Position numbers and translations under genes: made by a program. Shown one piece after another: positions 1 through 6,949 of a stretch of DNA of 41,229 nt. Source of the DNA: Patescibacteria group bacterium. GTDB lineage: Bacteria; Patescibacteriota; WWE3; 0-14-0-20-40-13. The stretch covers positions 1 to 41,229 of the forward strand of contig JAHINB010000020.1 of assembly GCA_018896215.1 (NCBI GenBank), given 5' to 3'. The notes beneath the pieces are model-generated. The model was given only the letters and a program-made list of their open reading frames with translations, was not told the DNA's origin and made no database searches. Numbering within the stretch: the first letter of the stretch is position 1; every line of letters begins with the position of its first letter.

Positions 1-411
1 AAGCCCGCCGAAAAATCCGTCCGTCCGAAAGTTTTGGGGGCGAAGCCCAAGCAGGCGGGCAAAAAGGAAGGGGGTTGGGGGGAAGGAATTTTTGCCCGCC
101 TGCTTCCGTTCCCGTCCCGTTTGAGCAAAGGAAAAGCGGAAGGGGGGTTTGGGGGGAATTCCGCTTTTCCTTTGCGAAATCAAAATGAGGCCAGCCCCGC
201 CACCTGCCTGAATACTTGGAAGGCAGAACACCGCAGAAAAATACTCTTTTCATTAAGAGAAAAAGAAATCCGGCGCGCGCACAATGAAAAGAGCAAAGAG
301 TATTTTTCTGTGGTGTGGCGAGCGGAGCGAGCGGTGGCGGGGCTGGCTTCCTTGGTCTGGTTTCGTTCAGGAGTTTTTGATAAAATAGGTTCGAGCCAAA
401 CTGTAAAGACA
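1..411. repeat. Gene-free region of nested long inverted repeats
   Basis: No credible gene is seen. The stretch is built from inverted repeats: 49-67 pairs with 88-106 (arms around GCAGGCGGGC), 124-139 pairs with 159-175 (GCAAAGGAAAAGCGG), and 190-204 pairs with 333-347 (GCCAGCCCCGCCACC). Inside the last pair, 229-254 pairs imperfectly with 283-315 (around AGAAAAATACTCTTTTC). G-runs separate the arms. The possible reading frames here are by-products of the palindromes. Function is unknown; nested hairpin insertions are the simplest reading. Confidence 0.6.
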
Positions 412-419
412 CACCAATT

Positions 420-548
420 GGGCAAGTGGCGGAATGCGTTAGAAAATGTTTTCACAAAGTGAAATACATTTTGTTTCGTCCCGTAAAGTTTGCGTAGCAA
501 ACTTGTTCGGGAGCAGACGCGATGGACTTCGATTTGCGAAAGCAAATC
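420..548 (+). pseudogene. Broken tRNA-Leu copy interrupted by hairpins
   Basis: Positions 420-436 and 513-529 reproduce the acceptor/D-arm and the anticodon 5' half of the intact tRNA-Leu(TAA) at 572. They are separated by about 76 bp of double-hairpin sequence. After the anticodon-loop CTT a second hairpin (530-548, GATTTGCGAAAGCAAATC) follows and the 3' half of the tRNA is absent. It cannot fold as a tRNA and looks like a duplication remnant. Confidence 0.7.
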
Positions 549-571
549 TAGAGGAATTTTATTTGGTTAAT

Positions 572-658
572 GGGCAAGTGGCGGAATGGCAGACGCGATG
601 GACTTAAAATCCATTGTCCTTTAAAGACGTGAGGGTTCGACTCCCTCTTTGCCCACCA
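572..658 (+). tRNA. tRNA-Leu(TAA)
   Basis: The acceptor stem GGGCAAG pairs with TTTGCCC. The anticodon loop CTTAAAA gives TAA, a long variable arm is present, and the T-loop is GGTTCGACTCC. CCA is encoded and overlaps the first bases of the adjoining structured repeat. Confidence 0.95.
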
Positions 659-780
659 CGTAAAAATCTTGTCGATCCCCGACTTTAGGTCGGGGGAGAC
701 TAGAGTTTTAGAGTGCCCCGTTTAATTTGAGCGAAGCGAAAATTATTTCGGGGCGAGTTTCACAACAAGATTTAACGTGG
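656..780. repeat. tRNA-3'-end structured repeat, family 1, copy I
   Basis: The closing stem CCACGTAAAAATCTTGT (656-672) pairs with ACAAGATTTAACGTGG (765-780). Between the arms are a hairpin around CCCCGAC..GTCGGGG, the conserved box ACTAGAGTTTTA, and a hairpin GCCCCG..CGGGGC. The element begins exactly on the CCA of tRNA-Leu(TAA). Two more copies in the window do the same at other tRNAs. No coding capacity is seen. Confidence 0.8.
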
Positions 781-844
781 CGCGGCCACACAGATTGTGT
801 ACTTGTAGGGGAGTATTTTTTGAATTAAAATAAGCCATTACTTT

Positions 845-920
845 GGTGAGGTAGCCAAGTTGGTCACGGCTCTGGTCTGAAAAACCAGCCATGTGAGTTC
901 GATTCTCACCCTCACCACCA
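845..920 (+). tRNA. tRNA-Phe(GAA)
   Basis: The acceptor GGTGAGG pairs with CCTCACC. The anticodon stem CTGGT/ACCAG encloses CTGAAAA (anticodon GAA). CCA is encoded at 918-920, directly followed by a double-hairpin repeat. Confidence 0.93.
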
Positions 921-987
921 TTAGTCTTTGTGTTCGCAAAGCAAACTACAAAGACTTATGTCCTCCGTAGCTTTAGCGTAGGAGGAC
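921..987. repeat. tRNA-adjacent double-hairpin repeat, family 2
   Basis: It starts TTAG at the base after the tRNA-Phe CCA. Hairpin 1 is TAGTCTTTG..CAAAGACT, then the linker TTATG, then hairpin 2 GTCCTCC..GGAGGAC. The same plan with different stem sequences is seen at 3667, 3740 and 4404. No T-tract follows, so it is not a classical intrinsic terminator. Confidence 0.7.
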
Positions 988-1003
988 TGTTTTTATAAGT
1001 TCT

Positions 1004-1080
1004 CCTGAGGTAGCCAAGTGGTCTAAGGCCGCGGTCTGTAAAACCGTTATTCGTAGGTTCGAATCCTACCCTCAGGACCA
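1004..1080 (+). tRNA. tRNA-Tyr(GTA), short variable arm
   Basis: The acceptor CCTGAGG pairs with CCTCAGG. The anticodon loop CTGTAAA gives GTA, and the T-arm is GTAGG/CCTAC around TTCGAAT. CCA is encoded. The variable region is only about five bases, so the molecule has class I form, whereas bacterial tRNA-Tyr normally has a long class II arm. Confidence 0.88.
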
Positions 1081-1095
1081 TCCAAAATTATTCAA

Positions 1096-1182
1096 GCCGA
1101 GATGGCGAAATGGTAGACGCGCAACGTTGAGGTCGTTGTGGGCGAATAGCCCTTGGAGGTTCAAGTCCTCTTCTCGGCACCA
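1096..1182 (+). tRNA. tRNA-Leu(GAG)
   Basis: The acceptor GCCGAGA pairs with TCTCGGC. The anticodon stem CAACG/CGTTG encloses TTGAGGT (GAG). A long variable arm and encoded CCA are present. The CCA is shared with the start of family 1 repeat copy II. Confidence 0.95.
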
Positions 1183-1308
1183 CGTAAAAATCTTGTTGAA
1201 TTCGCAAAATAAATTTGGCGAATGAAACTAGAGTTTTAGAGTGCCCCGTTTAATTTGAGCGAAGCGAAAATTATTTCGGGGCGAGTTTCACAACAAGATT
1301 TAACGTGG
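1180..1308. repeat. tRNA-3'-end structured repeat, family 1, copy II
   Basis: It has the same closing stem as copy I (CCACGTAAAAATCTTGT with ACAAGATTTAACGTGG) and the same second hairpin (GCCCCG..CGGGGC). The first hairpin is a different sequence, GAATTCGC..GGCGAATG. It begins on the CCA of tRNA-Leu(GAG), which shows modular exchange of internal hairpins. Confidence 0.8.
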
Positions 1309-1324
1309 CACAGCCATAAGAATT

Positions 1325-1400
1325 CGGGGATTGGCGCAGTTGGTAGCGCGCCACGTTTGGGACGTGGAGGCCGTCAGTTCGAGCCTGACATCCCCGACCA
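1325..1400 (+). tRNA. tRNA-Pro(TGG)
   Basis: The acceptor CGGGGAT pairs with ATCCCCG. The anticodon stem CCACG/CGTGG encloses TTTGGGA (TGG). CCA is encoded. The dus gene begins 26 bp downstream. Confidence 0.95.
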
Positions 1401-1425
1401 CGCTTAGTAAAATAACATACATGTA

Positions 1426-2472
1426 ATGTCCAATTTTTGGCAAAAACTTGCAAAACCTTTTACCGTACTTGCTCCCATGGAGGATGTCACAGATTTTGTC
1501 TTTAGAGAAATAATTTGCGATCTTGCCAAACCCGATGTTATCTTCACTGAATTTACCAGCTCTGACGGTCTTTGTTCATCCAAAGGTTACGAATATAGCA
1601 TTAAAAAACTTCTCTATTCCAAAAAACAACGCCCCGTTGTAGCACAAATATGGGGTAGTAATCCAAATCTACTCTACAATGCAACCCATATTGTGAGAGA
1701 TCTGAAATTTGATGGGGTTGATATAAACATGGGATGCCCCGATAGAGGTGTAATTAAAAAAGAAGCTGGTTCGGCACTTATTCAAAATAAACAATTAACT
1801 GGCGAGATTATCTCCGCAGTGAGAGAAGGTGCGGGTAATATGGCTGTCAGTGTTAAGACAAGAATCGGCTTTGATTCTATTGTAACGGAAGATTGGATAC
1901 GCTTTTTACTGGAACAAAAAATTGACGCTTTAATAATTCATGGTCGAACTGCTCGGGGGAAATCAAAAATACCAGCTGATTGGGATGAAATCGCCAAAGC
2001 CGTTTTGTTAAAAGATAAAATCTCTCCCAAAACAATAATTATTGGTAATGGTGATGTAAAAAGCTACGCAGAAGTTGTGGAAAAACATCAAAAGTATGGC
2101 GTGGATGGGGTTATGATTGGACGAGGAATTTTTGCCGACCCTTGGGTTTTTGATAAATCCCCCACTCCCAAAGTACACTCACCACAAGACAAAATTAATA
2201 TCCTGCTTAAACATACTAAATTGTTTTGTGAAAAAAACACAATACTCACAAGTGAGTATGAAACGCCCCCGACACTAGGTCGGGGTAATTTATCGGAGGA
2301 TTTCTCTAAATCTTGTTATAAAAATTTTGATGCCCTAAAGAAATTCTTTAAAATGTATGTAAATAACTTTAATGGCGCGGATAAGATTCGTCAGCAACTT
2401 ATGGAATGTAATAATTTTGCCGAAGTGCAAAAAGTGGTAGACTTAAATTCATGCGCGATAAAAAAGGGTTAA
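1426..2472 (+). CDS. dus: tRNA-dihydrouridine synthase (Dus family)
   Basis: A 348-residue FMN-dependent enzyme that reduces uridine to dihydrouridine in tRNA D-loops. Visible family motifs are LAPMEDVTD near the N-terminus (FMN site), NMGCPDRG with the catalytic Cys at about residue 104, VKTRIG, IIHGRTARGKS, GNGDV and GRGIFADPW. Length is normal. There is no clear Shine-Dalgarno sequence; the ATG follows AT-rich promoter-like sequence just after tRNA-Pro. The 3' end overlaps the next gene by 22 bp. A small palindrome (2267-2285) lies in frame in the C-terminal third, in a region poorly conserved in the family, so activity is probably kept. The exact Dus subtype is not assigned. Confidence 0.92.
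   Translation: MSNFWQKLAKPFTVLAPMEDVTDFVFREIICDLAKPDVIFTEFTSSDGLCSSKGYEYSIKKLLYSKKQRPVVAQIWGSNPNLLYNATHIVRDLKFDGVDINMGCPDRGVIKKEAGSALIQNKQLTGEIISAVREGAGNMAVSVKTRIGFDSIVTEDWIRFLLEQKIDALIIHGRTARGKSKIPADWDEIAKAVLLKDKISPKTIIIGNGDVKSYAEVVEKHQKYGVDGVMIGRGIFADPWVFDKSPTPKVHSPQDKINILLKHTKLFCEKNTILTSEYETPPTLGRGNLSEDFSKSCYKNFDALKKFFKMYVNNFNGADKIRQQLMECNNFAEVQKVVDLNSCAIKKG
2267..2285. repeat. In-frame palindrome inside dus
   Basis: CCCCGAC ACTAG GTCGGGG is read through as part of the Dus protein. Nearly the same palindrome (CCCCGACTTTAGGTCGGGG, 676-694) forms an internal hairpin of the repeat after tRNA-Leu, so the same hairpin type occurs both in a repeat and inside a coding gene. Confidence 0.7.
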
Positions 2473-3443
2473 TCCTACAAATTATTGGAATCACCACATT
2501 GCTTTTTATTGTCTTTAAAGACAAAGAGCAGTTTATTACTATTCTAAACACCGCTGATCTTTCTTATTTACCCCAAATTGCCTTTTACAGTTATCTGGCT
2601 ATTTTGTTTTCCGGGATAGGTTTTGTTTTGGTGGCGCGACTTTTTGAAATTAAAGTAAAAACCATTGCTCTTTTGCCAATCGCGATACTCTCCATCGTAA
2701 TAAATAACTTGATGGCGTTTGGCGGAGTTGCCGGATTTTCCTTAAGGATTGTAATGCTTAAAAGATACGATATCAAAGCAAGATTGGTGATAGCGGCATC
2801 GCTTTTTCATATGTATTTGTACACGATTGGAATTACCGCGTTTATTCCTTTTTCCCTAATTCATATTTTTAACAACTATGTATTATCTCCACGGCAATAT
2901 CACACTCTAGTAGCTCTGTCCTACACCTCTTTTATTATTTTTTGTCTAGCAACGATTGTTTTGCTTTTTTCTCAAGTACGAAAAATCGTTCTTTTGGGGA
3001 CAGAAAAAGTTCTTAAAGTTTTTTCCAAAAAATCATTAAGCGAATCATTTGCTAATTTTGATTTGGTACTTTCTACCGGAATAAAATCCGCCACCAAAAA
3101 ATTTTGGATTTTTCCCCTACTGGTATTGATTGTAATTGCAGATTATGGATCGGCGTCTCTGGCTTTAGGTTACTGTTTTAAAGCCTTTAATATTTCTTTG
3201 GGTCGCTTTTCAATCTTTAGCGGGATGGTGGTTGGAGCATCGGCAGGAATTATTTCGATGATTCCAGGAGGCTTGGGGGTTCAAGAGGCATCGATGTCCG
3301 AAATCTTTAAATTTATGGGAGTTCCCTTTAATACAACATTCCTAGTTTCTCTTTTGTTTAGAGCGGTTTTTTATCTAGTACCTTTCGCGCTTGCGCTTAC
3401 TTCGCTCTTTGTTATCAACAGAAGGAAAAAAATATTGGGGTAG
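2451..3443 (+). CDS. Membrane flippase/LPG-synthase-like protein (UPF0104)
   Basis: A 330-residue polytopic membrane protein with about eight hydrophobic segments. GGVAGFSLRIVMLKRY near residue 85 and SMIPGGLGVQEASM near residue 275 are typical of the lysylphosphatidylglycerol synthase transmembrane family (also called UPF0104/AglD-like). These proteins act in lipid or lipid-linked sugar transfer or flipping. No cytoplasmic aminoacyl-transferase domain is present, so lysine transfer should not be assumed. It starts inside the end of dus, which suggests translational coupling. Confidence 0.8.
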   Translation: MRDKKGLILQIIGITTLLFIVFKDKEQFITILNTADLSYLPQIAFYSYLAILFSGIGFVLVARLFEIKVKTIALLPIAILSIVINNLMAFGGVAGFSLRIVMLKRYDIKARLVIAASLFHMYLYTIGITAFIPFSLIHIFNNYVLSPRQYHTLVALSYTSFIIFCLATIVLLFSQVRKIVLLGTEKVLKVFSKKSLSESFANFDLVLSTGIKSATKKFWIFPLLVLIVIADYGSASLALGYCFKAFNISLGRFSIFSGMVVGASAGIISMIPGGLGVQEASMSEIFKFMGVPFNTTFLVSLLFRAVFYLVPFALALTSLFVINRRKKILG

Positions 3444-3453
3444 GATGGCCGCA

Positions 3454-3593
3454 CCACGTTAAATCTTGTCGATATTGATATAGAATCACTGCCACGTAAG
3501 AATTCTCACTTCGTTCGAATTCAACGTGGCTACGTAAAACTCTAGTCTCATTCGCCAAATAAATTTGGCGAATTCGACAAGATTTTTATGTGG
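3454..3593. repeat. tRNA-3'-end structured repeat, family 1, copy III
   Basis: Read on the minus strand it begins on the CCA of tRNA-Lys and has the same closing stem (ATAAAAATCTTGTCG with ACAAGATTTAACGTGG). It shares hairpin 1 with copy II (GAATTCGCC..GGCGAATG) and the ACTAGAGTTTTA box. The second hairpin is replaced by a different palindrome at about 3491-3531, itself bounded by CCACGT/ACGTGG, so it looks like an element nested in an element. Confidence 0.78.
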
Positions 3594-3665
3594 TGGATCG
3601 CCAGGGGGTCGAACCCTGAACCTACCGGTTAAGAGCCGGTTGCTCTGCCATTGAGCTAGCGATCC
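3591..3665 (-). tRNA. tRNA-Lys(CTT)
   Basis: Reverse strand. The acceptor GGATCGC pairs with GCGATCC. The anticodon stem ACCGG/CCGGT encloses CTCTTAA (CTT). CCA is encoded and shared with the adjoining family 1 repeat. Confidence 0.93.
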
Positions 3666-3666
3666 A

Positions 3667-3735
3667 TTAGAACATATTAGCGAGTTTGCGAGCTTAAATG
3701 TTCTTATGTCCGCCAAAGCTTTAGCGACGGCGGAC
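3667..3735. repeat. Double-hairpin repeat, family 2, beside tRNA-Lys
   Basis: TTAG, then hairpin TAGAACAT..ATGTTCT, then linker TTATG, then hairpin GTCCGCC..GGCGGAC. It has the same architecture as 921-987 with different stems. Here it touches the 5' side of the reverse-strand tRNA-Lys. Confidence 0.65.
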
Positions 3736-3739
3736 TTGC

Positions 3740-3819
3740 TTAGCCCATCCTTCGCTCGCCACAGGCGAGCTACGGAGGGCACAAGAAACTGTACGATACT
3801 TCGTATCCACAGTTTCTAG
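3740..3819. repeat. Double-hairpin repeat, family 2, after tRNA-Arg
   Basis: Read on the minus strand it begins CTAG immediately after the tRNA-Arg CCA. Hairpin AGAAACTGT..ACAGTTTCT follows, then TTGTG, then a second hairpin containing CTCGCC..GGCGAG, close to the one in the 4404 copy. No T-tract follows. Confidence 0.65.
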
Positions 3820-3895
3820 TGGTGCGCCCGGAGCGAATCGAACGCTCAACCTCTACCTTAGAAGGGTATTGCTCTATCCGTTGAGCTACGGGCGC
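3820..3895 (-). tRNA. tRNA-Arg(TCT)
   Basis: Reverse strand. The acceptor GCGCCCG pairs with CGGGCGC. The anticodon loop CTTCTAA gives TCT. CCA is encoded. The 27-43 pair of the anticodon stem is an A-G mismatch. Confidence 0.9.
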
Positions 3896-3969
3896 ATGTT
3901 GGGACTTTGTGAGCACCCAAAGACTTTGTAAGTATAATATATTTTGGTACAATCTAAAAGCTTAAAGAT

Positions 3970-4247
3970 GCGGCGGTAGTTCAGTTGGTAGAATGCCTCC
4001 CTTCTCCCAAAAAACTTGGAGCGTAGCGACCTAGTTTTTTGAGAATCCCGTGAATGTGCAATAAAGATTTGTTGGCGATGGTAGTTCAATGGTAGAATGC
4101 CTCCCTTCCAAGGAGGAGGTTGAGGGTTCAAATCCCTTCCATCGCTCCAAGTTAACGGGATCGCGTAAAATTAGTGCTTCACAAAAGTTCAGCACATTTT
4201 ACGGGACAAGGAGAAGGTCGCCAGTTCGAATCTGGTCCGCCGCTCCA
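3970..4247 (+). pseudogene. tRNA-Gly gene split in its anticodon loop
   Basis: The 5' part (3970-4003) and 3' part (about 4207-4247) together form a complete cloverleaf: acceptor GCGGCGG/CCGCCGC, D-arm, T-arm and CCA. They are separated by about 203 bp placed after C32-T33-T34. The insert has a hairpin (AAAAAACTTGG..CCTAGTTTTTT), a whole intact tRNA-Gly, and a second hairpin (GTAAAAT..ATTTTAC). The rejoined anticodon depends on the exact junction: TCC if the first inserted C is kept, TAC if the last A is kept. Either a disrupted gene or one needing RNA splicing or processing. I see no clear group I intron core. Confidence 0.65.
4075..4149 (+). tRNA. tRNA-Gly(TCC), nested in the split tRNA-Gly
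   Basis: The acceptor GCGATGG pairs with CCATCGC. The anticodon stem CCTCC/GGAGG encloses CTTCCAA (TCC). CCA is encoded. It lies wholly within the interruption of the flanking tRNA-Gly and is closely related to its 5' half. Confidence 0.92.
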
Positions 4248-4248
4248 C

Positions 4249-4325
<77 letters not shown>

Positions 4326-4326
4326 T

Positions 4327-4403
4327 GGTGGGTGTAGTTCAATGGTTAGAATGCTTCCCTGTGAAGGAAGAGGTTGTGGGTTCGAATCCCATCACCCACC
4401 CCA
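4327..4403 (+). tRNA. tRNA-His(GTG)
   Basis: The acceptor GTGGGTG pairs with CACCCAC, with an encoded extra G at -1 opposite C73, the histidine identity element. The anticodon loop CTGTGAA gives GTG. CCA is encoded. Confidence 0.94.
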
Positions 4404-4482
4404 TTAGAAAATGTTTCCACCGAAGGTGGGTTACATTTTCTTATGCCCTTCGTAGCCCGCCTATGGCGAGCGAAGTAGGGCT
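4404..4482. repeat. Double-hairpin repeat, family 2, after tRNA-His
   Basis: It begins TTAG at the base after the tRNA-His CCA. Hairpin GAAAATGTTTCCACC..GGTGGGTTACATTTTC follows, then TTATG, then a hairpin CCCTTCGTAG..CGAAGTAGGG with an inner CGCC..GGCG. Hairpin 1 resembles the insert in the broken tRNA-Leu (439-480). Confidence 0.7.
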
Positions 4483-4491
4483 ATTTAGTTT

Positions 4492-5319
4492 ATGCAAAAA
4501 GAAATCCGCTGGTTGCTTAAAGAAAAATATCACTGGACAGAGGCAGAAATTCTTTTAAATCAGCGTTTACCCTTACCAGAAGAAACATTTGACATCAAAC
4601 GCCTTGAACAAGGAGAACCTGTGGCTTATGTAATTGGTAAAACCGAATTTTTAGGTTGTGTTATTGATCTTTCTTTAAGACCGCTGATTCCCCGTCCCGA
4701 AACCGAATATTGGGTAAACCAAGCCATAAAAGGAAAAAATCGGGTACTACCCGATTCGGGTAGTACCCGCATGGTTAAAGCCTTAGACCTATGCTGTGGG
4801 TCGGGGTGTATTGGAATAGCGTTACTAAAACACTTATCAAATGTCTCAGTTGATTTTGTAGATATAGACGATAACGCTCTTAAACAAACGGAAATAAATT
4901 TAAAACTAAATCTCATAAGGGGCGATCCCCGTTCGATTAGGGATAATCCCTTACAGGGATTATCCCTTATCAAGTCAGATCTATTCTCGAGTCTAAAGGG
5001 GAGAAGATACGATTGTATTTTTTGCAATCCGCCGTATGTCAACCCCAACGGCAAGTTTGATAAAAACCTAAAATTTGAACCCAAAGAAGCCCTTTTTGCC
5101 AAAGACAATGGGATGTTTTTTATCAATAAAATCCTAAGGGGATTCACCAAATACTTAAAACCAAATGGTATTTTGTATTTAGAGTTTGGGGATGATCAAA
5201 AAGTTTTGATTGAGAGGAAGCTTAAGTTACTTGAGAGATCCAAGAGACGCGACTTCTCTTTTCACAAAGACCAATTCGGGAAATGGAGATACCTCAAAAT
5301 CGAGGAATTTATGAGATAA
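4492..5319 (+). CDS. prmC: Release factor glutamine N5-methyltransferase
   Basis: A 275-residue SAM-dependent enzyme that methylates the GGQ glutamine of peptide release factors. Visible features are the N-terminal helical domain, RPETE (68-72), the SAM motif LDLCCGSGCIGIAL (98-111) and the catalytic NPPY (179-182). Two palindromic inserts are read in frame: residues about 82-92 (4741-4769) between RPETE and the SAM motif, and residues about 143-160 (4921-4968) before NPPY. Both fall in surface-loop positions of the fold, so the enzyme is probably active. There is no Shine-Dalgarno sequence. The start ATG is the first in frame after the repeat. Confidence 0.93.
   Translation: MQKEIRWLLKEKYHWTEAEILLNQRLPLPEETFDIKRLEQGEPVAYVIGKTEFLGCVIDLSLRPLIPRPETEYWVNQAIKGKNRVLPDSGSTRMVKALDLCCGSGCIGIALLKHLSNVSVDFVDIDDNALKQTEINLKLNLIRGDPRSIRDNPLQGLSLIKSDLFSSLKGRRYDCIFCNPPYVNPNGKFDKNLKFEPKEALFAKDNGMFFINKILRGFTKYLKPNGILYLEFGDDQKVLIERKLKLLERSKRRDFSFHKDQFGKWRYLKIEEFMR
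4741..4769. repeat. In-frame palindrome 1 inside prmC
   Basis: CGGGTACTACCCG ATT CGGGTAGTACCCG is a near-perfect hairpin in the coding sequence, adding about 11 residues (RVLPDSGSTR) that are not part of the normal PrmC fold. Confidence 0.75.
4921..4968. repeat. In-frame palindrome 2 inside prmC
   Basis: A small GGCGATCC palindrome is followed by AGGGATAATCCC TTACA GGGATTATCCCT. It adds about 18 residues just before the strand preceding NPPY. Confidence 0.75.
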
Positions 5320-5329
5320 TGGGAGGATT

Positions 5330-6949
5330 ATGCTTTATCGATTAGTAACTAGCCTACTTATCGTTGTTTTGGTTTTTTCTATTAAACCAGTCAACGCTTT
5401 TGCTCAAGGCGATGTCTCCTTTGAAGTTTCAGTAAGCGCTGTGTACGATTATACCAATTCGGAGTATACACAAGTTGCCATTACTAATACTGTTACCAAT
5501 TTAAAGCAAAGCGTTGTTTTAGGCAGTCAATTTATTAAAACTGGGTTTAATGATATTTGGGATGTAAAAGTTTCTTCGCAAAATAAATCTTTAGATTTTC
5601 AAACCACTACGGGTACAAGTGGTCGTGATATAGAGATAAACTTTACCGAACCTATTGTGGGAAAGGAAAATAGTTTTTCTTATACTGTTTCATTTAAAAC
5701 TTTGGAGTCTTTGGAAAATAATGGACTAATTAGAGAAATTTACATTCCCAAAGTCAAGCGGTTGTCGGAATACCAAAGCTATCAAATTACCGTTGTGTAT
5801 CCTAACTATTTTGGAGAAGTAAGCTTTGCCTCTCCAGCGCCTTACACGCTAGACACAAGTAAAAATAGTTTAACATTCGCGAATGAGTCTTATTATACCG
5901 TCGCAATGGTGGTCTTTTTTGGAAACTACCAAATATATAACTTTGATTTAACATACGATTTAGAGAATCCCACGGTATTTGTCCAAGATAGGGTTATTAC
6001 ACTCCCCCCAATTATTGCCAGTCGTCAGGAGGTCATCGTAAAAAAAATTACACCAATTCCAAAAGATATTTATCTTGACTCCGATGGAAACACCCAAGCC
6101 GTAATCAAAGTTAAAGAAAAATCTACGCAAATTGTAAAAGTTTCGGGATTAATCAAGGTAATTAATCATCCCATAGATCAAAAAGACTCCTTAAAAATCT
6201 TGCGGATGTCGGCTGGCAATATCCAAGAATACACAAAACCACTGCCTTTCTGGGAGGTAGATGACCCGGACATTAAAGCGGTTGCTCAAGAATTAGCAAG
6301 TTCAAAAGAGTCTAATCTAGAAAAAGCTAAAAGTGTTTTTGACTTTGTAACCCAGAATATAACTTACGATTCCACAAAACAATCTTTAGGAAATTCTCTT
6401 CGTCTTGGCGCTGTCAAAACGCTGGAAATCAAGAAGGGGGTTTGTATGGAATTTAGCGACTTAACAATTGCCCTGTTGCGCGCTTTGAGCATTCCTGCAC
6501 GAGAGATCGATGGCTTTGCTTATTCTAAAGATTTATCCAAAAAGCCACTTTCGGTTTTTTATAATAAAGAAGACGATTTTTTACACTCTTGGGTGGAATT
6601 TTACGATCCTTCCTATGGTTGGATACCAATAGACCCTACTTGGGGAGCCACTTCGGGATTAGACTACTTTAACAATTTTGATTCCAACCATGTTAGTCTA
6701 GTAATTAAAGGAAAAGACTCTACAAACCCCCTTCCTCCAGGATATTTTAGAAGCGCCAATGATTTGACTAAAAAAGTCAATATTAGTTTTGCAACCAATA
6801 GCGAATGGAACCCCAACGAAAGTTTAATTAAGAATCTAAATACCAATACCAACCTTAAAGCTATTGAAATTTTAGGAATTTTTGTGGCTGTTGCCCTGTG
6901 CGTGAGCTTGGTAATTTTAGCATTTCAGCTACTCCGCCCCCATACCTGA
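5330..6949 (+). CDS. Secreted transglutaminase-like protein
   Basis: 539 residues with an N-terminal signal peptide (about 1-25, ending NAFAQG) and a C-terminal transmembrane segment (about 512-535). A transglutaminase-like core carries Cys372 in GVCMEFSDL, His419 in LHSWVEF and Asp435 in PIDPTWG, the expected triad. The first 270 residues are beta-rich and unassigned. It is probably anchored outside the cytoplasmic membrane, acting as protease or acyl-transferase on surface proteins. It begins 10 bp after prmC, with GGGAGG just upstream of the ATG. The 3' end overlaps the convergent peptide-binding gene by about 20 bp. Confidence 0.85.
   Translation: MLYRLVTSLLIVVLVFSIKPVNAFAQGDVSFEVSVSAVYDYTNSEYTQVAITNTVTNLKQSVVLGSQFIKTGFNDIWDVKVSSQNKSLDFQTTTGTSGRDIEINFTEPIVGKENSFSYTVSFKTLESLENNGLIREIYIPKVKRLSEYQSYQITVVYPNYFGEVSFASPAPYTLDTSKNSLTFANESYYTVAMVVFFGNYQIYNFDLTYDLENPTVFVQDRVITLPPIIASRQEVIVKKITPIPKDIYLDSDGNTQAVIKVKEKSTQIVKVSGLIKVINHPIDQKDSLKILRMSAGNIQEYTKPLPFWEVDDPDIKAVAQELASSKESNLEKAKSVFDFVTQNITYDSTKQSLGNSLRLGAVKTLEIKKGVCMEFSDLTIALLRALSIPAREIDGFAYSKDLSKKPLSVFYNKEDDFLHSWVEFYDPSYGWIPIDPTWGATSGLDYFNNFDSNHVSLVIKGKDSTNPLPPGYFRSANDLTKKVNISFATNSEWNPNESLIKNLNTNTNLKAIEILGIFVAVALCVSLVILAFQLLRPHT

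Noticed and set aside
34-545. Coding frames in the left 550 bases
   Set aside because: They are created by mirrored palindrome arms and the tRNA remnant, with no start signal or domain.
2451-3443. Lysyl-phosphatidylglycerol synthase activity
   Set aside because: Only the membrane part is present; the aminoacyl-transferase domain is absent.
4005-4206. Group I intron in tRNA-Gly
   Set aside because: I could not find P3-P7-P8 core elements, and the insert holds an intact tRNA; a covariance search would decide.
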